DNA from: Pseudomonadota bacterium
GTDB lineage: Bacteria > Pseudomonadota > Gammaproteobacteria > Pseudomonadales > Cellvibrionaceae
Reading direction: 5' to 3'
Length of the DNA stretch: 10,623 bases
Assembly (NCBI GenBank): GCA_023416875.1
Contig: JAEZGT010000252.1
Coordinates: 1-10,623, forward strand
Each line of letters opens with the position of its first letter. Positions within the stretch are counted from its first letter, which is position 1. The notes beneath the pieces were generated by a model. The model saw only the letters and a list, made by a program, of their open reading frames with translations, was not told the DNA's origin and ran no database searches. Made by a program: the position numbers and the translations under genes. Below, in pieces: positions 1-5,076 of the stretch.

Positions 1-659
1 TCCCAGAACACGCGGAAATTAGCGCTGGCGATTTTGCCCAGAGCAGCGATGCGCTCAACCGTGGTATCGCTGTAGACAACGCCGCTCGGGTTGGAATATT
101 TCGGCACACACCACATACCTTTGATGCTGGAATCCTGTTTTAACAGGGCTTCCACCTGATCCATATCGGGGCCGTTGCTATCCATGGGCACATTGATCAT
201 TTCGATGCCCATCTGCTCGCAGATCGCGAAGTGGCGGTCATAACCCGGTACCGGGCAGATAAATTTCACTTTGCCTTCTTTGCTCCACGCGCTATCCGGA
301 CCGTTGAGTCCGAAGATGTACGCCGCCATGATGGCTTGATGCATCAAGGTCAAGCTGCTATTTCCGGCGGCAAGCACGTTCGCTGCGGGCACGCCCATAA
401 TCTGCTCGCCTAACACCTTGGCTTCCGGAATGCCGTCCAGGCCGCCGTAGTTGCGGGTATCCACGCCTGAATCACTTTGATAGTTGCCTTGCAGAATACC
501 GTCCAGGGCGTCGGACAGGCTCAGCTGTTCAGCGGACGGTTTGCCGCGCGTGAGATCGAGGTTGAGATTTTGCGCCTTCACCCGGCTGTATTCCTCAGCG
601 AGGTCGCGCTCCCATTGTTGCAATTGTGCAGGTGTCGCTTGATTGAGTTGCAAAGTCAT
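1..659 (-). CDS. PLP-dependent aminotransferase, MocR/AspT-like (type Ic aspartate aminotransferase family), N-terminal part
   Basis: The frame runs open from an ATG at 659 to the left edge and gives the first 219 residues of a fold-type I aminotransferase; the C-terminal half is outside the window. It starts MTLQLNQATPAQLQQWERDL. Visible family features are LDLTRGKPS (about 34-42), the glycine-rich RNYGGLDGIPEA (69-80), AAGNSSLTLMHQ (97-108) in the cofactor phosphate-binding region, CPVPGYDRHF (135-144), and KYSNPSGVVYS (187-197), which holds the conserved Asn-Pro-x-Gly of class I aminotransferases. The Schiff-base lysine lies beyond the edge. The pattern best fits the PF12897-type 'Aminotran_MocR' group, several members of which are aspartate aminotransferases linking aspartate/oxaloacetate with glutamate/2-oxoglutarate in the cytoplasm. 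Substrate is inferred from family only. AGAGGA lies just before the ATG as a ribosome site. It is downstream of pit in the same direction but behind a strong terminator, so probably has its own promoter. Confidence 0.88.
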   Translation of the reverse strand, partial: MTLQLNQATPAQLQQWERDLAEEYSRVKAQNLNLDLTRGKPSAEQLSLSDALDGILQGNYQSDSGVDTRNYGGLDGIPEAKVLGEQIMGVPAANVLAAGNSSLTLMHQAIMAAYIFGLNGPDSAWSKEGKVKFICPVPGYDRHFAICEQMGIEMINVPMDSNGPDMDQVEALLKQDSSIKGMWCVPKYSNPSGVVYSDTTVERIAALGKIASANFRVFW

Positions 660-705
660 ATCCTCTGGCAGTGACGATAAAAAAGGGTTTGGAATGCCCT
701 GGACG

Positions 706-742
706 AAAAAAAGGCGCGGCATTATAGCAAGCCGCGCCCTTT
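706..742 (-). terminator. Rho-independent terminator after pit
   Basis: On the minus strand an 8-bp perfect GC stem (GGCGCGGC pairing with GCCGCGCC; arms 731-738 and 713-720) closes a 10-base loop and is followed by seven T residues (712-706). It begins about 20 bases after the pit stop codon, the expected place for the end of the pit transcript. Confidence 0.85.
721..729 (-). promoter_or_regulatory. Extended -10 promoter inside the pit terminator loop, likely for the aminotransferase
   Basis: On the minus strand this reads TGCTATAAT, a perfect TGnTATAAT extended -10. No good -35 hexamer lies 16-18 bases upstream, which extended -10 promoters tolerate. The predicted start near 714 gives a leader of about 55 bases before the aminotransferase ATG at 659. 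The element sits in the loop of the rho-independent terminator of the upstream gene. Seen in sequence; promoter activity is inferred. Confidence 0.5.
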
Positions 743-762
743 AAGGCGGAGTCTTCGCGCAG

Positions 763-2307
763 TTACAGCAGGGCGCCGCGCAACATGAAGAACATCAGCG
801 CGCCCAGAACTGCAGATGCGGGAACGGTAATCACCCAGGCTGCGGCGATGCGGTAGAGATGATTGCGCTTAACCAATTCCTGGCGATAGATTTTTTTCAG
901 CCGTTTGCGATCCTTTTTGGTCAGCGGGATTTCTTCGGGATTGCGTTTGGCGCGTTTTAACATGGCCTGCATTTCTTCCGCGTCCGCCATTTGGAAGTTG
1001 CGCAGATAGACACGCAACTGGGCCTGATCTTCTTCGTCGTGATGATCCAGGATGCGGTGCAGTTTACTGGCGTAACGGGTGGTTAAGAATTCCCGCAGAA
1101 AACCAACCCCAAATACGCCGCCAAGGGCAATGTGGGTGGAGCTCACGGGCAGGCCCAATTGAGACGCAATGATCACGGTAACCGCAGCGGACATGGCGAT
1201 ACAGTAAGCACGCGATTTGTCCAGCTCCGTGATTTCACCGCCTACGGTGCGAATCAGGCGCGGACCGAAGGTTGCGAGGCCCACGACCAGGCCGACCGCT
1301 CCAACCAGCATCACCCAGAAAGGGATAGAGGCATTGGCCGCGATGGTGCCGGTATTGAGAGCGTCGTAGATGGCTGCCAGCGGACCAATTGCGTTGGCCA
1401 CATCATTCGCGCCGTGGGCGAAACTCAGCAATCCTGCGGCAAAAATCAGCGGGATGGTGAAAAGGTTATTGACGCTGTCCCGGTTGTTCTCCATGCGGGT
1501 GGCGGCCTTTACCACCCAGGAGCGGGTCAGCCAGTAAATACCCGCCGCGACCACCAGTCCTGCGGTGGCCGCCACGCCGAAACCGGGTTTCCAGATGTTG
1601 TTGGTCCCTTTCATTAAGAGGTAAGTGCTAAAGGCCCATGCCATGAATGCCACTAGCCAAGGCACATAGACCTTGGCTGCTCCCATTACATCATCGCGAT
1701 AGAACACGGTTTTGTTGATGAACATCAACAGTGCGGCGGCGATAAGCCCGCCCATCACGGGGGAAATCACCCAGCTGGCGGCGATGGTGATCAAATTGCC
1801 CCAATTGGCAATTCCCAAGCCGCCTGCGGCGACACCGGCACCCAACACGCCACCAACAATGGAGTGGGTAGTGGAGACGGGGGCGCCCTGCCAAGTGGCA
1901 AAGTTCAGCCAGACGGCTGCAGCGATCAGAGCACCGGTCATCAGCCAGACAAAGGTGCGGGTATCTTCTACTTGTTCCGGGCTGATGATGCCCGATTTGA
2001 TGGTGGTCACCACGTCGCCACCGGCAATCAAGGCGCCGGCAGCTTCGAATACGGCAGCTAGAACGATGGCCGCTCCCAATCCCATGGCTTGGGAACCAAC
2101 CGCTGGTCCCACGTTATTAGCGACGTCGTTCGCGCCGATGTTCATCGCCATGTAAGCGCCCACGACTGCCGCAAATACCAGCAGATAACCCCCGTGGCCG
2201 GGAGAGATGGTGAGGACGTAAATCATAGTTAAAAGGAGGAAGGCGAGAGATACACCGTAGCGGATCAGCCAGTGCATCCCCTCTAGCGTAGCGGTCGAGT
2301 CTTTCAT
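763..2307 (-). CDS. pit: PiT-family low-affinity inorganic phosphate transporter (inner membrane)
   Basis: A 514-residue polytopic protein with the duplicated PiT signature: GANDVANNVGP at about 58-68 in the N-terminal half and HGANDVANAIGP at 298-309 in the C-terminal half. Each is paired with a second conserved motif, APVSTTHSIVG (142-152) and LPVSSTHIALG (386-396). These inverted-topology halves carry metal-phosphate/cation symport in this family (PF01384). About ten hydrophobic segments are apparent. A hydrophilic, charged stretch at about 407-484 (DHHDEEDQ, then many Lys/Arg) precedes the last helix and is probably a cytoplasmic domain; long gammaproteobacterial PiT proteins often have one. 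The ATG at 2307 has GGGA about ten bases upstream. A DUF47/PhoU-like partner, often next to pit genes, is absent; the upstream neighbour is an unrelated unknown protein. A Pho-box-like repeat upstream suggests phosphate control. Family is near certain; ion specificity is inferred. Confidence 0.95.
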   Translation of the reverse strand: MKDSTATLEGMHWLIRYGVSLAFLLLTMIYVLTISPGHGGYLLVFAAVVGAYMAMNIGANDVANNVGPAVGSQAMGLGAAIVLAAVFEAAGALIAGGDVVTTIKSGIISPEQVEDTRTFVWLMTGALIAAAVWLNFATWQGAPVSTTHSIVGGVLGAGVAAGGLGIANWGNLITIAASWVISPVMGGLIAAALLMFINKTVFYRDDVMGAAKVYVPWLVAFMAWAFSTYLLMKGTNNIWKPGFGVAATAGLVVAAGIYWLTRSWVVKAATRMENNRDSVNNLFTIPLIFAAGLLSFAHGANDVANAIGPLAAIYDALNTGTIAANASIPFWVMLVGAVGLVVGLATFGPRLIRTVGGEITELDKSRAYCIAMSAAVTVIIASQLGLPVSSTHIALGGVFGVGFLREFLTTRYASKLHRILDHHDEEDQAQLRVYLRNFQMADAEEMQAMLKRAKRNPEEIPLTKKDRKRLKKIYRQELVKRNHLYRIAAAWVITVPASAVLGALMFFMLRGALL

Positions 2308-2325
2308 TATCGGTATCCCAAGGTC

Positions 2326-2345
2326 AGCGCTTAAAAAAGGGCGCT
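2326..2345 (-). repeat. Inverted repeat in the pit leader
   Basis: AGCGC (2326-2330) and GCGCT (2341-2345) form a 5-bp dyad around an A/T-rich ten-base centre, 18 bases upstream of the pit ATG. It could fold in the leader RNA or be an operator, but the stem is short and it may be chance. Confidence 0.25.
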
Positions 2346-2353
2346 ATTGTCAC

Positions 2354-2375
2354 AAAATTGAAACTCGAGTGACAC
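2354..2375 (-). promoter_or_regulatory. Pho-box-like direct repeat upstream of pit
   Basis: Reading the minus strand from 2375, GTGTCAC-TCGA-GTTTCAA-TTTT shows two 7-base units with 11-base periodicity, the layout of the PhoB site (CTGTCAT, four A/T-rich bases, CTGTCAT). The first unit keeps the TGTCA core; the second keeps TTCA only. GACAAT, a weak -10, follows at 2351-2346. The same stretch also contains an inverted repeat, TGTCAC (2348-2353) and GTGACA (2369-2374), centres 21 bases apart, which could instead be the site of a dimeric repressor. The regulator is therefore uncertain. Confidence 0.35.
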
Positions 2376-2384
2376 AGGATTTTT

Positions 2385-2420
2385 CCAACCTTGGGAGGCA
2401 GTGCCTATTGGCTAGGTTGG
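2385..2420. repeat. Nested hairpin directly after the unknown gene
   Basis: CCAACCT (2385-2391) pairs with AGGTTGG (2414-2420), and inside it AGGC-agt-GCCT forms a second dyad. It abuts the stop codon of the 220-residue gene (2421-2423). No T-run follows on either strand, so it is not a classical intrinsic terminator. It may be a processing or stability element between that gene and pit, or a weak attenuator. Confidence 0.4.
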
Positions 2421-3083
2421 CTACAACAGCTTGTTGAAAATCTCGCTGAAGGCCGCGCCGCCGTTTGACTTGAGACGCGTCACTGCTTCGGCCAAGAGAG
2501 CATCGGCATGGGCGGGACCGAGGTATTCGCAGAAACCTATGTAGAAGAGATTGATGATCTTGCGCAGGTCCTGAATATCGACTCTTGGGACTTTGATGCG
2601 CTGATTCTCATCCTCCAGCCACTGCTCCACCTGAAGTTTTAAATCGGTGTTGATCTTCAGGCCGCCCAGGTTGCGCTGTACGAAGTTGCCGATATCCATG
2701 GCGGCGGCGGACTGCGCCAAGCTCAACCACTTGTCTATGAGGATGCTAAAGGCTTCGACTTCCGCCAGTGTATAGCTCGCGTAGGCACTGGTTCGCCGCC
2801 GGGTTTTGTAGGCGGATAACGCGGGGGAGGGATCCGGCAGCAACTGTTCCGCCGGCTTGTTCATGGTCGCTACCAGGTGCACCAGCAGCTGTTTGTGCTC
2901 TACGGGTCGCTCGAGGGATTTCACCAGGTCCGCGACGTAATAACGCAGCCCGAATTTGGGGTGGTCCGCGTAGTGGCTCTCCCATAGGATCAGTGCTTCC
3001 ATCAGCTCGGTATCGCGCAAAAATGGCTGCAGACCGGTGTACAGCGCCCGCTTGCGCAAAGTCAGTTCAGAGTTGGTGTTCAT
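2421..3083 (-). CDS. Conserved-looking hypothetical protein between amt and pit
   Basis: A 220-residue protein I do not recognise. It has no signal peptide and no membrane segment, so is probably cytoplasmic. The sequence is rich in predicted helix: an N-terminal charged block (LTLRKRALYTGLQPFLRD, 8-25), a middle with RRRTSAYASYTLAEVEAF (about 95-112), a charged segment VEQWLEDENQRIKVPRVD and a C-terminal region with FCEYLGPAHADALLAEA followed by a Leu-rich end. The YLGPAHADALL segment faintly recalls YxGPxA motifs seen in some bacterial regulatory proteins, but that is too short to assign a family. The ATG at 3083 is the only possible start, since the frame upstream reaches a stop with no ATG, GTG or TTG. 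It begins 37 bases after the amt stop, and probably shares the amt transcript. Codon use matches its neighbours. Function unknown; context hints at a nitrogen- or nutrient-related role, no more. Confidence 0.8.
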   Translation of the reverse strand: MNTNSELTLRKRALYTGLQPFLRDTELMEALILWESHYADHPKFGLRYYVADLVKSLERPVEHKQLLVHLVATMNKPAEQLLPDPSPALSAYKTRRRTSAYASYTLAEVEAFSILIDKWLSLAQSAAAMDIGNFVQRNLGGLKINTDLKLQVEQWLEDENQRIKVPRVDIQDLRKIINLFYIGFCEYLGPAHADALLAEAVTRLKSNGGAAFSEIFNKLL

Positions 3084-3106
3084 ACCATCGCCTGCTCGTT
3101 GGTCAT
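3080..3106 (-). CDS. Possible 8-residue minicistron coupled to the unknown gene
   Basis: Between amt and the 220-residue gene an ATG at 3106 encodes MTNEQAMV. Its TGA (3082-3080) overlaps the ATG of the next gene (3083-3081) as ATGA. A GAGG motif lies ten bases before its ATG, better placed than anything before the ATG at 3083. Ribosomes finishing this peptide could restart on the longer gene. It is very short and could be chance. Confidence 0.25.
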   Translation of the reverse strand: MTNEQAMV

Positions 3107-3120
3107 AGCTGGATTACCTC

Positions 3121-4440
3121 TTATCGTTCTACTTTTTCCAGATTGTTTTTGTTGTAAAAAGAGTGCTGCAGAAACTCTGGATAGGCCACTTCGGCGTGCT
3201 CAGTGAAGTCGAGACCGCGCTGTTCGTGTTGTGGATCGGCGCGCAGGCTGCCGATCAGATCGAGTGCTTTGAATAGAACCAGCGCGGTGGCAAAGGACCA
3301 TATAAAACACACTCCGACACCAAGTGCCTGCACCAGCAAAACTTCTACATTAAATAAATTGCCCGTAACAAAAGCGCCGGCGCACAAAGTGCCCCAGGCG
3401 CCGGCGAAAGCGTGCACCGCCACCGCGCCGACGACATCGTCGAGCCTGGATCGAAGCAGCAGGCGTTCGCCCCAGAAAGTCACCACGCTCGCGGACGCGC
3501 CAGTAACAATCGCCCAAACCGGTTCCATGGTGGCGCAACCTGCGGTGATGCCAACCAAGCCGGCGAGGCTCCCATTGACCACTGCAGGCACCGTGATTGG
3601 GGCTTTGGATAGCAAACAAATTAATAGGGTGGTGCTAGCCCCAGCAGAGGCCGCCAGCTGTGTGTTCAAATTGATCAAACCTATGTTCACGTCAGCCCCT
3701 ATAGTTGAACCACCGTTAAAGCCGAACCAGCCAAACCAAAGAATAAATCCACCCAGCGCGACGAAATTGAGGTTGTGTCCGGAGATTGTGCGTGCACGAC
3801 CTTGGGGGTCAAAACGTCCCAGTCTCGGTCCGACCACCATTATCCCCGCCAGCGCACACCAGCCGCCTACGGAGTGGACCACTGTAGAACCGGCGAAATC
3901 GATAAAGCCTTTTTCAGCCAACCAGCCGTTGCCGGAGTAATGGCTGCCCCAGGCCCAACTGCCGAATACGGGATAAATAAAGGCAGTAATCATCGCAGAG
4001 GCGAAAAGGTAGGCCGGGAAGCGGGTGCGTTCCGCCATAGCGCCGCTGGCGATGGTGGCTGCCGTGGCGGCAAACATGGTCTGAAATAATAAAAAACTGT
4101 AATCCCAAGACTCGCCGCCGTGCAGGGCAAAACCGGAAGTGCCGAACCAGCCTGTCGGATTGGCGCCGAACATCAGGCCGAAACCCACCAGCCAGAAAAA
4201 TACACTGCCGATGCAAACGTCGGTGTAGTTTTTCATCACCACGTTAATACAGTTTTTGGTGCGAGCTAAACCGCTCTCAAGTAGGGCAAAGCCGGCTTGC
4301 ATAAAAAACACCAGCGCCGCCGCCATGGCGAGCCAGATTGCATCGATGGCTTCTTTGCTGGGCATTTCCGCTTCAGCGAGCACCGGCATGGCAGGGGAAA
4401 AAATGAGTACCAGCGCAAACAAGAGGCGAGGTAGGTGCAT
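3121..4440 (-). CDS. amt: Amt-family ammonium transporter (inner membrane)
   Basis: With the start at 4440 the protein has 439 residues: a signal peptide (MHLPRLLFALVLIFSPAMPV..., likely cleaved after about residue 22-24), about eleven membrane helices and a cytoplasmic tail. Amt hallmarks are FQTMFAATAATI (119-130) covering the Phe gate, DFAGSTVVHSVGG (181-193) with Asp181 and the first pore histidine His189, and VVGAVAVHAFAGAWG (336-350) with the second pore histidine His343. The tail LRADPQHEQRGLDFTEHAEV keeps the region that in AmtB contacts the PII protein GlnK. The family imports ammonium in trimers. An upstream in-frame ATG at 4545 is unlikely, because it lies within the sigma-54 promoter and ahead of the predicted transcript start. 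The ribosome site before 4440 is weak (GGAA about 12 bases upstream). No glnK is seen next to it in the window, unlike the common glnK-amtB pair. Expression is expected to rise under nitrogen limitation. Confidence 0.95.
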   Translation of the reverse strand: MHLPRLLFALVLIFSPAMPVLAEAEMPSKEAIDAIWLAMAAALVFFMQAGFALLESGLARTKNCINVVMKNYTDVCIGSVFFWLVGFGLMFGANPTGWFGTSGFALHGGESWDYSFLLFQTMFAATAATIASGAMAERTRFPAYLFASAMITAFIYPVFGSWAWGSHYSGNGWLAEKGFIDFAGSTVVHSVGGWCALAGIMVVGPRLGRFDPQGRARTISGHNLNFVALGGFILWFGWFGFNGGSTIGADVNIGLINLNTQLAASAGASTTLLICLLSKAPITVPAVVNGSLAGLVGITAGCATMEPVWAIVTGASASVVTFWGERLLLRSRLDDVVGAVAVHAFAGAWGTLCAGAFVTGNLFNVEVLLVQALGVGVCFIWSFATALVLFKALDLIGSLRADPQHEQRGLDFTEHAEVAYPEFLQHSFYNKNNLEKVER

Positions 4441-4548
4441 ATAAGGGTGATTTCCAAGTCGGGTTGATAACAATCCATAAGCGCATCCGGCTCGTGATTC
4501 CTCGTGCGCCAAAACTAAGCAGCATCCAAGTTGTCTGGACGGCATTCA

Positions 4549-4563
4549 GCAATCGATGTGCCA
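4549..4563 (-). promoter_or_regulatory. Sigma-54 (-24/-12) promoter of amt
   Basis: On the minus strand TGGCAC-ATCGA-TTGC matches the RpoN consensus TGGCAC-N5-TTGC at every core base, with exact GG-N10-GC spacing. The predicted start is near 4537, giving a leader of about 97 bases to the amt ATG at 4440. Confidence 0.85.
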
Positions 4564-4601
4564 CACGCAGCATGAGGGCAAACACTTACCGGGGTTGCTG
4601 C

Positions 4602-4614
4602 CAATTTATTGAAG
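4602..4614. promoter_or_regulatory. IHF-like site between the NtrC site and the sigma-54 promoter
   Basis: CAATTTATTGAAG resembles the IHF consensus (YAA-N4-TTGATW on this strand) with mismatches at the last two positions. Its place, between the activator dyad and the -24/-12 element at roughly -70, is where IHF bends DNA at many NtrC-dependent promoters. The match alone is modest; position strengthens it. Confidence 0.4.
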
Positions 4615-4681
4615 TTACATCAAGCCGGTGCCTTGCCACGGGGATTTCCAGAGGGACTTTGATGGAATTTAAGCATGGCTA

Positions 4682-4698
4682 TGCACTGGTTTGGTGCC
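4682..4698. promoter_or_regulatory. NtrC enhancer-type binding site
   Basis: TGCACTGGTTTGGTGCC fits the NtrC dyad GCAC-N7-GTGC exactly in both half-sites (4683-4686 and 4694-4697). It lies about 134 bases upstream of the sigma-54 element centre, within the usual enhancer range, and would activate amt under nitrogen starvation. Confidence 0.75.
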
Positions 4699-4718
4699 GT
4701 CATAGGGTTTCATTGATG

Positions 4719-4735
4719 TGCAGAAATTAGGTGAG
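4719..4735. promoter_or_regulatory. Weak second NtrC-like site
   Basis: TGCAGAAATTAGGTGAG keeps GCA and GTG at the right N7-type spacing but misses the outer base of each half-site. Its centre is 37 bases from the strong site; paired NtrC sites are common, though often nearer 32 bases apart. Tentative. Confidence 0.25.
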
Positions 4736-4941
4736 CACGGAAATTTTTGCCTCTACCGAGAACACGCGGTATTTAACATGGCATTTATTCATTTTTGCAT
4801 TTCAGATATACACTTTTGGGCAATTGAGTCTCCGTTGCCAAGTTCCTAGAATCTGCGCCATCGTCATTTGCGAAATTGACGCTCATCGCCAACGTGCGGG
4901 GAGTTCAATACCGGAAGCTGCCGTAAATGACCGGGCCGGGA

Positions 4942-4969
4942 TTGCTGTGAGCAAAGCCGCTTGCGCGGC
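4942..4969. repeat. Two adjacent small inverted repeats
   Basis: TTGCT-gtg-AGCAA (4942-4954) is followed at once by GCCGC-ttgc-GCGGC (4956-4969), upstream of the secreted-protein gene. The second could form a 5-bp GC hairpin with only a loose T-rich tail (CATTTCATTTTTC). They may be a weak terminator plus operator, or chance. Confidence 0.3.
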
Positions 4970-5076
4970 CATTTCATTTTTCAGGTCACTCGACCAGCAT
5001 TTTGTTTTTCACTGTCTTTATCGGCCAGGACATCGCCGGAAGCTTGCGGCTTTTTTAATTCATTGAGGGAAATTAA

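Larger units (their letters stand above)
4441..5076. other. 636-base intergenic region between divergent genes
   Basis: The left two-fifths is the amt leader and its sigma-54, IHF-like and NtrC-like elements. The right part (about 4740-5060) is A/T-richer in places and holds two small inverted repeats. I found no gene: the open plus-strand frame at 4464-5066 is broken by a TAG at 4728, has no protein-like composition and covers the amt promoter. No sigma-70 promoter with good -35 and -10 elements could be chosen for the gene at 5077. Confidence 0.6.

Noticed and set aside
1132..1617. 161-residue plus-strand open frame
   Set aside because: Antisense to the pit gene, with no recognisable domain or ribosome site.
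3203..3940. 245-residue plus-strand open frame
   Set aside because: It lies wholly antisense to amt, whose minus-strand reading has full family motifs; its Thr/Pro/Ala-rich composition is that of a shadow frame.
5035..5056. GCCG/CGGC hairpin followed by six T residues just before the secreted-protein gene
   Set aside because: The stem is only 4 bp with an 8-base loop, too weak to call a terminator; the T-run is part of the A/T-rich leader next to the ribosome site.
4464..5066. Two in-frame plus-strand open frames split by a TAG at 4728, possibly one broken gene
   Set aside because: No protein-like pattern on either side, no ribosome site, and it covers the amt sigma-54/NtrC region; better explained as intergenic DNA.
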